A stretch of DNA of 61,644 bases, taken from contig MKWA01000003.1 of assembly GCA_001899285.1 (NCBI GenBank), positions 108,574 through 170,217 on the forward strand. The letters run 5' to 3'. The notes below the pieces were generated by a model that saw only the letters and a list, made by a program, of their open reading frames with translations, was not told the DNA's origin and made no database searches. This document shows positions 1 to 9,097 of the stretch, piece by piece (within the stretch, counting starts at the first letter, position 1; each line of letters starts with the position of its first letter). This stretch comes from Rhizobiales bacterium 64-17. Lineage in GTDB: Bacteria > Pseudomonadota > Alphaproteobacteria > Rhizobiales > Xanthobacteraceae. Both the position numbers and the translations under genes were made by a program.

Positions 1-2
1 AT

Positions 3-1496
3 CTGGGCCCGCCGATCGCCGTCATCGATATCGGCTCCAACTCCATCCGCCTTGTCATTTATGAGGGGCTGGCGCGCTCGCTGACGCCAATCTTCAACGA
101 GAAGGTGATGGCCGGCCTCGGCCGCGAGGTGCAATCCACCGGCCTCATCCCGCAGGATGCGATCCTGGTGGCTCAGGCGGCGCTGCGGCGCTTCCGGGCG
201 CTGTGCGACACGCTGAAGGTGCGTCAGGTCTATGCCATCGCCACGGCGGCGTGCCGCGACGCGCGCAACGGCGAGGCGTTCATTGCCGCGGCCTCGCGCA
301 TCTGCCGGGTGCCGATCGAAATCCTGTCGGGCCGGCGTGAGGCGCAACTGACCGCGCTCGGCGTCGTCTCCGGCATCCACAAGCCGGATGGTGTGGTCGC
401 CGATCTCGGTGGCGGCTCGCTCGAACTGGCCGATATCCACGGGGCGCGGATCGTGCTCGGCGGCACCATGCCGCTCGGCGGCCTCGCGCTGCAGGATATG
501 TCGGATCATTCGCTCAAGCGCGCGCAGAGGATCGTCGCGACGCGGCTGACCGGTCTGCCGATCCTCAAGGGCGGGCGAGGCCGCGTGCTCTACGCCGTTG
601 GCGGCACCTGGCGCGCGCTGGCGCGACTGCACATGCAGCGCACCGGCTATCCGCTGCATGTGATGCACGGCTATACCATTCCCGCCGCCGAGGCGATCCG
701 GTTCTGCCGCACGCTCTATCGCCGGCGCGGCGGCCGCTCGCCGCAACTGATCACCGTCAACAAGGCGCGCCGCTCGCTGCTGCCTTATGCGGCGCTGGTG
801 CTGGAGCGGCTGATCCGCGAGAGCCGCGCGCGCGAGGTGGTGATCTCGGTCTATGGCGTGCGCGAGGGGCTGCTTTACGGCATGCTGCCGCGCGAGGCGC
901 GGCGCGAGGACGGGCTGATCACCGCCGCGCGGGAATTCAACGAACTGCGTTCACGCTCGCCGCACCATGGCGACGAGCTGGTGGCGTGGACCGGACGCCT
1001 GCTGCGGCAGGCGCGGATCGTCGAGACGGACGAGGAACGGCGGTTGCGGCATGCGACCTGTCTGCTCGCGGATATCGGCTGGCGCGCGCATCCGGATTAT
1101 CGTGGCGAGCAGTCGTTCAACATCATCGCCAATGCCGGCATGTCGACGGTCGATCACGAGGGGCGCGCGTTCCTCGCGCTCTCGGTCTATTTCCGGCATG
1201 CCGGGCCGGAAGACCCGGACGTGTCGCCGAAGCTCGCACATCTGGTCAGTCCGCGGCTGATGCACCGGGCGCGGATTCTCGCCGCCGCAATGCGGGTCGC
1301 GTATCAGGTGTCGGCGTCGCAGGCCGGCGTCTTGCCCGGCGCGCCGCTCAGTGTTTCGCGTGGCAGGCTGATCCTGCGGCTCGACGGCAAACTCGCCACG
1401 CTTGGCGGTGAGCGCGTGTTCAACCGGCTGCGCCAGCTCGCGCGGCTGCTCAATCTCAAGCCGATGATCGTCTCGAATCCCGCCAGACGGGGCTGA
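3..1496 (+). CDS. ppx: Exopolyphosphatase, Ppx/GppA family (5' end cut by window)
   Basis: Hydrolyses terminal phosphates of polyphosphate and/or pppGpp in the cytoplasm. The frame is open from base 3 and starts with the ASKHA phosphate-binding signature IDIGSNS; a second glycine-rich motif, DLGGGSLEL, follows at about residue 103 of the visible part, so the actin-like ATPase fold is complete apart from the first few residues. The C-terminal half resembles the HD-like helical domain of long Ppx proteins. About 497 residues are visible, close to the full family length. The true start lies upstream of the window; the first internal ATG (105) would remove the catalytic IDIGSNS motif. In related genomes ppk often precedes and rnd follows; rnd does follow here, on the other strand and convergent, only 3 nt away. 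Confidence 0.93.
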   Translation: MGPPIAVIDIGSNSIRLVIYEGLARSLTPIFNEKVMAGLGREVQSTGLIPQDAILVAQAALRRFRALCDTLKVRQVYAIATAACRDARNGEAFIAAASRICRVPIEILSGRREAQLTALGVVSGIHKPDGVVADLGGGSLELADIHGARIVLGGTMPLGGLALQDMSDHSLKRAQRIVATRLTGLPILKGGRGRVLYAVGGTWRALARLHMQRTGYPLHVMHGYTIPAAEAIRFCRTLYRRRGGRSPQLITVNKARRSLLPYAALVLERLIRESRAREVVISVYGVREGLLYGMLPREARREDGLITAAREFNELRSRSPHHGDELVAWTGRLLRQARIVETDEERRLRHATCLLADIGWRAHPDYRGEQSFNIIANAGMSTVDHEGRAFLALSVYFRHAGPEDPDVSPKLAHLVSPRLMHRARILAAAMRVAYQVSASQAGVLPGAPLSVSRGRLILRLDGKLATLGGERVFNRLRQLARLLNLKPMIVSNPARRG

Positions 1497-1499
1497 TCG

Positions 1500-2648
1500 T
1501 CACCCGCGCTCGATCGGGATGACGTGACCCTTGTCCATGGCAAGCGCGAGGCGGCCATGCTTGAGCGCCAGCGCCTTGTCGCCGAACAATTCACGGCGCC
1601 AGCCGTGCATCGCCGGCACGTCGGCCTCGTCGCTCGCGGCGATCTGTTCGAGATCGTCGACCGTGGCGATCACCTTGGCGGCGACGCGGTGGCGCTCCGA
1701 GGTCATGCGCAGCAGCACCTTGAGCAACTCCACGGTCGCCGCGCCGTTCGGCGCCGAGCGTGATCGCTCGATGCGCGGCAGCGTCTTCGGGTCGCGATCG
1801 AGACCGCGTTGCACAGCCTCGATAATCTGCTCGCCCCAGCGCGACCGCTCGAAGCCCTTGGGCAGCGAACGCAGTTGCGCCAGCCGCTCCAGCGAGGTTG
1901 GCGCCTGCACCGCGACGTCGCCGACCGCATCGTCCTTGAGCACGCGCGAGCGCGGCACGTCTCGGGTCTGGGCCTCGCGCTCGCGCCAGGCGGCGACTTC
2001 CATCATCACGGCGAGTTCGCGCGGCTTGCGCACGCGGCTGCGCAGGCGCTCCCAGGCGCGCGCGGGGTCCATGCGATAGGTCTCGGGCGAGGTGAGGATG
2101 TCCATCTCCTCGGCGACCCACGCGGCGCGGCCCTGCTTGTCGAGGTCGTGCGACAGCTTGAGATAGACATCGCGCAGATGCGTCACGTCCGACACTGCGT
2201 AGCGAACCTGCGCCTCGCTCAACGGGCGGCGGGTCCAGTCGGTGAACCGGTTCGACTTGTCGAGCGTGTCGCCGGTGATGCGCTGCACCAACTGGTCATA
2301 GGAAATCGAGTCGCCGTAGCCGAGCACCATGGCCGCGACCTGGGTGTCGAAGATCGGGTGTGGAATGGCTTTCGCCATGTTCCAGACGATTTCGATGTCC
2401 TGGCGCGCCGCGTGAAACACCTTCAGCACGCTTTCGTCGGTCATCAGCGCGAAGAACGGCGTGAGATCGAGGCCCGGCGCGAGCGCGTCGATGACAGCGC
2501 TTTCATCAGAGCAAGCGATCTGCGCCACGCACAGCAGCGGGTAATAGGTGCTCTCGCGCAGGAATTCGGTGTCGACGGTGACATAGGGATGGCGCGCCAT
2601 GCGCGCGCAGACATCGGCAAGTTCGTCGCTGGTCGTGATCAAGTCCAT
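1500..2648 (-). CDS. rnd: Ribonuclease D
   Basis: 3'-5' exoribonuclease acting in tRNA 3'-end maturation. The 382-residue product has the DEDDy exonuclease motifs in order: VDTEF near residue 27, a motif II region around [11 protein letters not shown], and YAVSDVTHL for motif III with its catalytic Tyr and Asp. An HRDC-type helical region follows. The start at 2648 ([10 protein letters not shown]) is preferred because it begins just before the first strand of the exonuclease fold; an in-frame start at 2669 adds only seven unconserved residues. The gene converges with ppx with a 3-nt gap, too short for a separate terminator. Confidence 0.93.
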   Translation of the reverse strand: MDLITTSDELADVCARMARHPYVTVDTEFLRESTYYPLLCVAQIACSDESAVIDALAPGLDLTPFFALMTDESVLKVFHAARQDIEIVWNMAKAIPHPIFDTQVAAMVLGYGDSISYDQLVQRITGDTLDKSNRFTDWTRRPLSEAQVRYAVSDVTHLRDVYLKLSHDLDKQGRAAWVAEEMDILTSPETYRMDPARAWERLRSRVRKPRELAVMMEVAAWREREAQTRDVPRSRVLKDDAVGDVAVQAPTSLERLAQLRSLPKGFERSRWGEQIIEAVQRGLDRDPKTLPRIERSRSAPNGAATVELLKVLLRMTSERHRVAAKVIATVDDLEQIAASDEADVPAMHGWRRELFGDKALALKHGRLALAMDKGHVIPIERG

Positions 2649-2690
2649 TGAACGCGCAAATTGCCCCAATCAGGCTGCCGGCCGCAACCT

Positions 2691-4412
2691 TTAACGACCG
2701 CGCACGCGCGGCATGTGGATGAATTCCCACGGGCTCGGGAATGCGCCGACCGGAACCTCGATCAGGGTCGGCTCGCGGCGGGCGAAGGATTCCGTCAGCG
2801 CCGTCTGCAGCGCGCCGGCGTCGCGGACGCGGCGGCCGACCGCGCCGAAGCTCTCGGCGAATTTCACGAAATCCGGATTGGCGAGATCGCAGGCGATCAG
2901 CCGGTTGCCGTAATGCTCCTGCTGGATGCGCCGCACATTGCCGAACGCGCCGTCGGCGAACACCACGGCGGTCAGCGGAATGCGGTGGCGGATCGCGGTG
3001 GCAAGCTCGTTGGCGGTATACATGAAACCGCCGTCGCCGTTGATCGAGACGACCGGCACGTCGCGCCGTGCATCCTGCGCGCCGAGCGCGGTAGCGAAGC
3101 CCCAGCCAAGATTGTCCTGATAGCCGGGCGACAGGAACGTGCGCGGTTTGAAGACCGGAAAACCGAGCCGCGCGGCAAAGCCGATCTGCGTGACTTCATC
3201 CACATAGATGCCGTCGTCCGGCAGCGCGGCGCGGATCGCATCGACGAAAGCAAGCTGCGGCGCGATCTTGCGCAGCCGCTCCGCCATGCGCGCCTGCCGC
3301 TGTTCCATCTCGGCGCGGCGCGAGGCGCGCTTCTGATTGAAGCGCGGCAGCACGTCGAGGAGCTTCTTCACCACCTCGGCGGCATCGCCGATCACCGCCG
3401 CGTTCGGCCGGACGAGGCGGGTGGTCTCGTCCGGATTGGTGTCGATGCGCACGATTTTGAGGTCGCGATCGACGCCCCATTCGCGCACCGGCATGAGCAT
3501 GCGCGTGCCGATGCCAAGGATGACGTCGGCCTCCGCCCACAATTCATGGCCGAGTGGCAGCGTGACGCTGAACGGACTGCGGCCGTCGATGACGCCGCGG
3601 CCGCGCCGATAGGCGAGCACTGGCGCCTGCAACGCCTCCGACAGCGCGGTGACTTCCTCGGCCGCATCGAGCGCGCCGCCGCCGGCGACGATCAGGATGC
3701 GCTTGCCGGCGCCAAGGATGCGCGCGGCCTTGCGCAACGCGTCCTCGTCGATCGGGCGCGGACGCGGCGGCAGCAGCGTCGCGATCGGAGCGACCGGGCC
3801 TTTCTGGCCCCAGACGTCGATGGCGCATTCGAGCACGGCGGGGCCGGGCCGCTTGCCGTAGAGCATCGACCGCAGCGCCTTGTTGACCAGCGGCGCGGCG
3901 TCGGCCGGGCGCTTGATGTAACCGGAGAAGTCGGCGAGCCGCGCGACGATGCCGGCCTGATCGGTGATCTCGTGCAGATGGCCCTGCGCCTTGCCGATGG
4001 CGGCGTCGGGGATCTGCCCGATGAGGCCCAGTACCGGCGCATTCATGCCGTAGGCGGTGAGCAAGGCCGCGCCGGAATTGAGCAGGCCGGGGCCGGGCAC
4101 CACGGCATAAGGCTGCGGCTTGCCGGTCGCGAGCGCGGCGCCGAGCGCCATATAGGCCGCGCCCTGTTCGTGGCGCGTGTGCACGGTGCGGATCGCATCG
4201 CCGGCGCGCTGCACGGCGTCGAAGAAGTGATCGTTGTGCACGCCCGGCAGCGCATAGAGCGTGTTCATGCCGTTGGCGAGGAGCGCCGCCACGGTGGCTT
4301 CGCCGGTGGTGAGCGTCGATGCCGCTGCGGTTGCTGCCTCGCGCTTCGTTTTGGCGGATGCCCGCGTTTGCTTATGCGCCTTTTTGCGCGCGCTCTTCGT
4401 TGTCTTGGCCAT
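2691..4412 (-). CDS. Thiamine-diphosphate-dependent acetolactate synthase-like enzyme
   Basis: A 573-residue ThDP enzyme of the acetolactate synthase / pyruvate oxidase / benzoylformate decarboxylase superfamily. The Pyr domain carries the activating glutamate (E82 in HEQGAAY), a central domain follows, and the PP domain has GDGGF at residues 459-463, with the second metal-site position occupied by Asp (ADGAFG). The first 33 residues are a Lys/Ala/Thr-rich low-complexity tail not typical of the family. The start at 4412 is chosen because the frame upstream of it overlaps the solute-binding protein and has no homology-like sequence. It starts 2 nt after the stop of that gene, so the two are probably co-transcribed. 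No small regulatory subunit gene is nearby, so it is unlikely to be the biosynthetic AHAS; the substrate is unknown, and a 2-oxo acid or acyloin is a guess. Confidence 0.85.
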   Translation of the reverse strand: MAKTTKSARKKAHKQTRASAKTKREAATAAASTLTTGEATVAALLANGMNTLYALPGVHNDHFFDAVQRAGDAIRTVHTRHEQGAAYMALGAALATGKPQPYAVVPGPGLLNSGAALLTAYGMNAPVLGLIGQIPDAAIGKAQGHLHEITDQAGIVARLADFSGYIKRPADAAPLVNKALRSMLYGKRPGPAVLECAIDVWGQKGPVAPIATLLPPRPRPIDEDALRKAARILGAGKRILIVAGGGALDAAEEVTALSEALQAPVLAYRRGRGVIDGRSPFSVTLPLGHELWAEADVILGIGTRMLMPVREWGVDRDLKIVRIDTNPDETTRLVRPNAAVIGDAAEVVKKLLDVLPRFNQKRASRRAEMEQRQARMAERLRKIAPQLAFVDAIRAALPDDGIYVDEVTQIGFAARLGFPVFKPRTFLSPGYQDNLGWGFATALGAQDARRDVPVVSINGDGGFMYTANELATAIRHRIPLTAVVFADGAFGNVRRIQQEHYGNRLIACDLANPDFVKFAESFGAVGRRVRDAGALQTALTESFARREPTLIEVPVGAFPSPWEFIHMPRVRGR

Positions 4413-4414
4413 GG

Positions 4415-5287
4415 TTATCGCTCGGGGAAGGAGTTGATAACGATCAGCGCATCGAGCATGTCGTCGCGCCGCTCGCCGAAGGTTCTGGTCAGCAGATGCC
4501 GCACACGTCCGGAGCGGTAAAGTTCGGCGAGGGCGCGGTCGACCGCGAGCCGGAACGCATCGTCGCCGCGCGGCAATGCGAGCGCGTAGGTTTCGTAGCT
4601 GAAATAGCGCCGGCTGAGTTCGATCCCCGGCATCGGCCCCTGATAGAGCAACGCCGCGAGGATGGCGCGGTCGCCGAAATAGGCGTCGATCTTGTCGGTG
4701 GTGAGCAGCCTCAGCCCCTCGCGGTGGTCGGCCACTTCCGTGACCTGCGCGTTGACGCCGACCTGCCGCATGCCGAGGCGCAGATTGTCCGCGGTGGTGG
4801 TGCCGCCGAGCACGGCGATCCTGCGTCCCGCCAGATCCTCGAAGGCGTGCACCGGCCGGTCGGCGCGATACAGCACGCTGGTGCCGTCGAGGAAGGTCGG
4901 AATCGAGAAATCGACGATCGCCCGGCGCTCCATCGTTACCGAGGCGGGGTCGCACAGGATATCGATCCGGCCCTCGCGCACCGCCTCGAACCGCTCGCTC
5001 GGTGCAATCCGGACAAACTCGGTCTTGAGTTTGCGCGCGCCGGGTTTCAGACGCTCGACCACGTCGCGGCAGAGATCGACGATATAGCCGGCGGGCTTGC
5101 CGGCGCTGTCCTTGAAGGAATAGGGACGGGCATCCTCGCGGAAGCCGAGCCGCACCGTGCCGGAGGCTTCGATCCGCTCCAGGGTCGCGGCATCCGCGGC
5201 CGTGGGGGCCAAGGTAGAAACCAAGGCGGGGATCAGGAGCGCGGCGGCGGCGACCGCCGGCAGCGAACTCAGCATCAACCGTCGCAT
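4415..5287 (-). CDS. Extracellular solute-binding protein, family 3 (amino-acid type)
   Basis: Periplasmic binding protein of 290 residues. It starts with a signal peptide (MRRLML, a hydrophobic core, then ADAA as the probable cleavage site) followed by the family-3 opening [16 protein letters not shown] and the two-lobe fold ([22 protein letters not shown]). The start at 5287 has an upstream GAG-rich sequence at suitable distance; 5305 is an alternative six codons longer. No ABC permease or ATPase lies beside it. It is instead the first gene of a pair with the ThDP enzyme, 2 nt apart, which could mean a sensing role or a binding protein feeding a distant transporter. Family assignment is firm; ligand unknown. 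Confidence 0.87.
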   Translation of the reverse strand: MRRLMLSSLPAVAAAALLIPALVSTLAPTAADAATLERIEASGTVRLGFREDARPYSFKDSAGKPAGYIVDLCRDVVERLKPGARKLKTEFVRIAPSERFEAVREGRIDILCDPASVTMERRAIVDFSIPTFLDGTSVLYRADRPVHAFEDLAGRRIAVLGGTTTADNLRLGMRQVGVNAQVTEVADHREGLRLLTTDKIDAYFGDRAILAALLYQGPMPGIELSRRYFSYETYALALPRGDDAFRLAVDRALAELYRSGRVRHLLTRTFGERRDDMLDALIVINSFPER

Positions 5288-5500
5288 CGTCCATCTCACG
5301 GGCATTACGGCGCAGAGTGTGGGACATGGACGGCGGGAAAGCAAAGCCGGATCGCGCACCCCGCCGAAAGTGCTATCCCGGTCCCATCCTTGACAAATTT
5401 GCCCCTGCATGTGCTTCTCCGGCCGCGCCCGAAAAGGGGAATCCGAGCCGGATTCCGCGGGCGGAATCAGCGGATTTCAGAAGGTTTCTGGCAGATCATG

Positions 5501-7297
5501 ATGCACCGTTACCGCACCCATACCTGTGGCGCGCTGCGCGAGAGCGACATCGGCCACGAGGTGCGCCTGTCCGGCTGGTGTCACCGCATCCGCGACCACG
5601 GTGGCGTGCTGTTCATCGATCTGCGCGACCATTACGGCATGACCCAGGTGGTGGTGGACCCGGACAGCAAGGCGTTCCCGCTGGCCGAGAAGCTGCGCGC
5701 CGAATGGGTGGTGCGGATCGATGGCAAGGTGCGCATCCGCCCCGCCGGGACCGAGAATCCGGAGATGCCGACCGGCAAGGTCGAGCTTTATGCGAGCGAG
5801 ATCGAGGTGCTGGGACCGGCGGCCGAGCTGCCGCTGCCGGTGTTCGGCGACCAGGAATATCCAGAGGAAGTTCGGCTCAAATACCGCTTCCTCGATCTGC
5901 GCCGCGAGCGGCTGCACAACAACATCATGCTGCGCGGGCGTGTGATCGACTCGATCCGCCGGCGCATGAAGGACGGCGGTTTCTTCGAATTCCAGACGCC
6001 GATCCTCACCGCGTCGTCGCCGGAAGGCGCGCGCGACTATCTCGTGCCGTCACGCATCCATCCCGGCAAGTTCTACGCGTTGCCGCAGGCGCCGCAGCAG
6101 TTCAAGCAGTTGCTGATGGTCGCGGGCTTCGACCGCTATTTCCAGATCGCGCCGTGCTTCCGCGACGAGGACGCGCGCGCCGACCGCTCGCCGGGCGAGT
6201 TCTATCAGCTCGATCTCGAGATGAGCTTCGTCACCCAGCAGGACGTGTTCGATGCGGTCGAGCCGGTGATCCGCGGCGTGTTCGAGGAGTTCGGCGCGGG
6301 CAAGCACGTCACCGCGAAATTCCCGCTGATCCCCTATGCCGAGGCGATGCGCAAATACGGCTCCGACAAGCCGGACCTGCGCAATCCGATCGTGATGCAG
6401 GACGTCAGCGCGGCATTCCGCGATTCAGGCTTCAAGGTGTTCGCCAATATCCTCGCCAACGATCCGAAGGCGGAGGTCTGGGCGATCCCGGCCAAGGGCG
6501 GCGGCAACCGCGCGTTCTGCGACCGGATGAATTCGTGGGCGCAGGGTGAGGGCCAGCCGGGTCTCGGCTACATCTTCTGGCGCGAGGGCGAGGAGGGCGG
6601 CGCCGGTCCGCTCGCCAAGAATATCGGCCCGGAGCGCACTAAGCAGATCGCCGAACAGCTCGGCCTCGGCGTCGGTGACGCCTGCTTCTTTGTCGCCGGC
6701 CAGCCGGCGAAATTCGTCAAGTTCGCCGGCCCGGCGCGCACCAAGGTGGGCGAGGAGCTTGGCCTGATCGTCAAGGACCGGTTCGAGTTCTGCTGGATTG
6801 TCGATTTCCCGATGTTCGAGTGGAGCGAGGAAGAGAAGAAGATCGACTTCTCCCACAACCCGTTCTCGATGCCGAACTATCCGATCGACGACTTCCTCGC
6901 GCTCGATCCGGCCGATGCCGAAACGATCCTCGGCATCAAGGCGATCCAGTACGACATCGTTTGCAACGGCGTGGAATTGTCATCCGGCGCGATCCGGAAT
7001 CATCGCCCCGACGTGATGAAGAAGGCGTTCGCCATCGCCGGCTACGGCGAGGACGTGCTGGAGCAGAAGTTCGGCGGCATGCTGCGCGCGCTGACCTACG
7101 GCGCGCCGCCGCACGGTGGCATCGCGCCCGGCATCGACCGCATCGTCATGCTGCTCGCCGGCGAGGAGAATCTGCGCGAGGTCGTGGTATTCCCCATGAA
7201 CCAGCGCGCCGAGGATCTGCTGATGGGCGCGCCGTCCGAGGTGACGCAAAAGCAGCTTCGCGAACTGCATATCCGGCTCAACCTGCCGCAAAAATAA
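5501..7297 (+). CDS. aspS: Aspartyl-tRNA synthetase
   Basis: Charges tRNA-Asp; in organisms lacking AsnRS it can also mischarge tRNA-Asn. The 598-residue class II synthetase has an N-terminal OB-fold anticodon-binding domain ([23 protein letters not shown]), motif 2 ([10 protein letters not shown]), the bacterial GAD insertion domain, and motif 3 ([13 protein letters not shown]) near the end. Two adjacent ATGs occur (5498 and 5501); the second gives the usual MHRYRTH start. The reading frame is open far upstream, but that part overlaps the opposite-strand binding protein and is not part of the enzyme. Confidence 0.97.
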   Translation: MHRYRTHTCGALRESDIGHEVRLSGWCHRIRDHGGVLFIDLRDHYGMTQVVVDPDSKAFPLAEKLRAEWVVRIDGKVRIRPAGTENPEMPTGKVELYASEIEVLGPAAELPLPVFGDQEYPEEVRLKYRFLDLRRERLHNNIMLRGRVIDSIRRRMKDGGFFEFQTPILTASSPEGARDYLVPSRIHPGKFYALPQAPQQFKQLLMVAGFDRYFQIAPCFRDEDARADRSPGEFYQLDLEMSFVTQQDVFDAVEPVIRGVFEEFGAGKHVTAKFPLIPYAEAMRKYGSDKPDLRNPIVMQDVSAAFRDSGFKVFANILANDPKAEVWAIPAKGGGNRAFCDRMNSWAQGEGQPGLGYIFWREGEEGGAGPLAKNIGPERTKQIAEQLGLGVGDACFFVAGQPAKFVKFAGPARTKVGEELGLIVKDRFEFCWIVDFPMFEWSEEEKKIDFSHNPFSMPNYPIDDFLALDPADAETILGIKAIQYDIVCNGVELSSGAIRNHRPDVMKKAFAIAGYGEDVLEQKFGGMLRALTYGAPPHGGIAPGIDRIVMLLAGEENLREVVVFPMNQRAEDLLMGAPSEVTQKQLRELHIRLNLPQK

Positions 7298-7510
7298 GGC
7301 GCTGCCGTCGCGAGCGGCCATCGGCTTGCGGCGGCGCGAATCAGCACGGGAATGGCTGTGCTGCGCGACGCGTCATCCTGAGGAAATCTTTACAGATTCT
7401 TCTTGATCCAGCGGTATCTTGCCCTTATGTGGGGTCCAAATTAGTTGCGGTTGTTCCGCAGCGCTCTCTGTCCGTGAGCCCGGTTGGGCCTCTCGGGTCT
7501 CTTGGTTGGG

Positions 7511-7515
7511 GAGGA
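7511..7515 (+). promoter_or_regulatory. Ribosome binding site fixing a TTG start for speD
   Basis: GAGGA lies 7 nt before TTG at 7523. It is the only strong Shine-Dalgarno sequence near the 5' end of speD, and no ATG is available in frame at a sensible position, so it decides the start. Confidence 0.6.
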
Positions 7516-7522
7516 CGGCACA

Positions 7523-8014
7523 TTGTCGCGCACGGCCCTTTTGCGTCAGAACAAATCTTCGGTTTCGGCAGCGGCGAAAGCCGTGCCGCACGTCAAGCAT
7601 GCCCATGACGTCCATACGCATGGCGCGGATTCGCTTGAGTCGAAGGACCATTTCATCGTCAAGAACGGGGTCCGTTGCGCCGGCGCGCATCTGATCATCG
7701 ATCTGTATGACGCGGAGCGGCTCGACGACATCGACCACATCGAGGCGACGCTGCGGCGTTGCGTGGCGGAAGCGCGCGCGACCCTGCTGCACATCCATCT
7801 GCATCACTTCGAGCCGAACGGCGGCGTCTCCGGCGTCGCGGTGCTGGCGGAAAGCCACATCTCCATCCATTCGTGGCCGGAGGTCGGCTATGCCGCGCTC
7901 GACGTGTTCATGTGCGGCGATTCCGCGCCGGACGCCTGCGTGCCGGTACTGCGCGAGGCATTCAAGCCGAAGCAGATCGCGGTGAGCGAATTGCTGCGCG
8001 GCCGCGGCACCTGA
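7523..8014 (+). CDS. speD: S-adenosylmethionine decarboxylase proenzyme
   Basis: Makes decarboxylated SAM, the aminopropyl donor for spermidine. The 163-residue product carries the prokaryotic class 1B signature: the self-cleavage site ESHIS, where S111 becomes the pyruvoyl group, followed by IHSWPE and the catalytic cysteine in FMCGD. The start is set at TTG 7523, with GAGGA 7 nt upstream. A His-rich stretch (HVKHAHDVHTHG) precedes the conserved core, so the N-terminus is about 35 residues longer than in minimal homologues. It is followed by a hairpin at 8040-8063 and then speE in the same orientation. The 225-nt gap upstream holds the promoter and an untranslated leader. Confidence 0.92.
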   Translation: MSRTALLRQNKSSVSAAAKAVPHVKHAHDVHTHGADSLESKDHFIVKNGVRCAGAHLIIDLYDAERLDDIDHIEATLRRCVAEARATLLHIHLHHFEPNGGVSGVAVLAESHISIHSWPEVGYAALDVFMCGDSAPDACVPVLREAFKPKQIAVSELLRGRGT

Positions 8015-8039
8015 TCGCGGATCGCTTGATCTGAGGGCG

Positions 8040-8063
8040 ATGGCCGGGTGTTCGCCCGGCCAT
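8040..8063 (+). terminator. Hairpin between speD and speE
   Basis: ATGGCCGGG and CCCGGCCAT form a perfect 9-bp stem with a 6-nt loop, starting 25 nt after the speD stop. Only a weak T-rich tail follows, so it may attenuate rather than stop transcription into speE, whose start is 46 nt downstream. Confidence 0.5.
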
Positions 8064-8109
8064 TTGCGTTTCGACGGAACGACAGCAGAGATTGCCGAAG
8101 AGATTGCCG

Positions 8110-8991
8110 ATGCGAAAGCAGCAGAAGCCGAAAACGCGCTGGATCGCCGAAACGCTGTTCGAGGACGAGGGCTTCCGCATGGCCTATCGCGCCGATCGTG
8201 TTCTCTATGAAGAGAAGACGACGCATCAGGATCTCGTCCTGTTCCAGAACAAGTTCTTTGGCAAGATGCTGATGCTGGACGGCGCGACCCAGGTCACCGC
8301 CCGCGACGAGTTCGTCTATCACGAGATGATGACGCATGTGCCGCTGTTCGCGCACGGCAGGGCGCGCGAGGTGCTGATCGTCGGCGGCGGCGACTGCGGC
8401 ATCGCCGAAGAAGTGCTCAAGCACAAATCGGTACGGCGGCTGACCCAGGTGGAGATCGACGCCTCGGTGGTCGATTTCTCCAGACGGCATTTCCCGGAGT
8501 TCACCCGGCCGGTCTTCCGCGACAAGCGGTTCGAGCTGATCATCGACGACGGCATGGCGTTCGTGGCGAAGACGCAGCGGCGCTTCGACGTGATCATCGT
8601 CGATTCCACCGACCCGCACGGTCCGGGGAAGGTGCTGTTCAGTCGCAAATTCTACGCGGCCTGCAAGCGCTGTCTCGGACCCGGCGGCATCATGGTGACG
8701 CAGAACGGCGTGCCGTTTGTTCAGGCGGGCGAACTGCGCGCCTCGGTGCGGCATTTCCGTTCGCTGTTCGCCGATGCTGGCTGCTACGTGGCGGCGATCC
8801 CGACCTATATCGGCGGGCACATGGCGATGGGCTGGGCCAGCACAAATCCCGCCGCGCGGCGGCATGGTGCGGCGACGATCGCGCGACGCTATCGCGCGGC
8901 CGGCGCGTTCGCGACCCGTTACTGGACACCCGAGGTGCACGCTGCCGCGTTCGCGCTGCCGCGATTCATCGCCGACGCTTTGCCGCGATAA
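8110..8991 (+). CDS. speE: Spermidine synthase (polyamine aminopropyltransferase)
   Basis: Transfers the aminopropyl group from decarboxylated SAM to putrescine. The 293-residue product shows the family motifs: GGGDCGIAEE for dcSAM binding, VEID at the end of the next strand, DDGMAF, and the catalytic DSTDPHGPG. The ATG at 8110 has AAGAG about 8 nt upstream; an in-frame TTG at 8092 is less likely. It follows speD directly, so the last two steps of spermidine formation are encoded together. Confidence 0.95.
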   Translation: MRKQQKPKTRWIAETLFEDEGFRMAYRADRVLYEEKTTHQDLVLFQNKFFGKMLMLDGATQVTARDEFVYHEMMTHVPLFAHGRAREVLIVGGGDCGIAEEVLKHKSVRRLTQVEIDASVVDFSRRHFPEFTRPVFRDKRFELIIDDGMAFVAKTQRRFDVIIVDSTDPHGPGKVLFSRKFYAACKRCLGPGGIMVTQNGVPFVQAGELRASVRHFRSLFADAGCYVAAIPTYIGGHMAMGWASTNPAARRHGAATIARRYRAAGAFATRYWTPEVHAAAFALPRFIADALPR

Positions 8992-9097
8992 CGTTGGCGT
9001 TTACCCTGCATTAACCATGCGGTGGCGGCGCCGTTACGCTTAAGCACAACTTAACGGGGTACCGTCACTCTGACTCGCGGGCGTTTCGGGGTAGCGC

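Noticed and set aside
2661-4520. Long plus-strand frame opposite the ThDP enzyme
   Set aside because: It is antisense to a gene with clear motifs and is rich in Arg/His/Asp patterns typical of GC-rich antisense frames. The same applies to long frames opposite nrdJ (17829-21044), accC/accB (29795-31087), the GCS2 ligase (31547-33052), the aldolase fusion (41891-43987) and rne (44894-47752).
4319-5500. A 393-residue upstream extension of AspRS
   Set aside because: It overlaps the opposite-strand binding protein and AspRS homology begins at MHRYRTH (5501).
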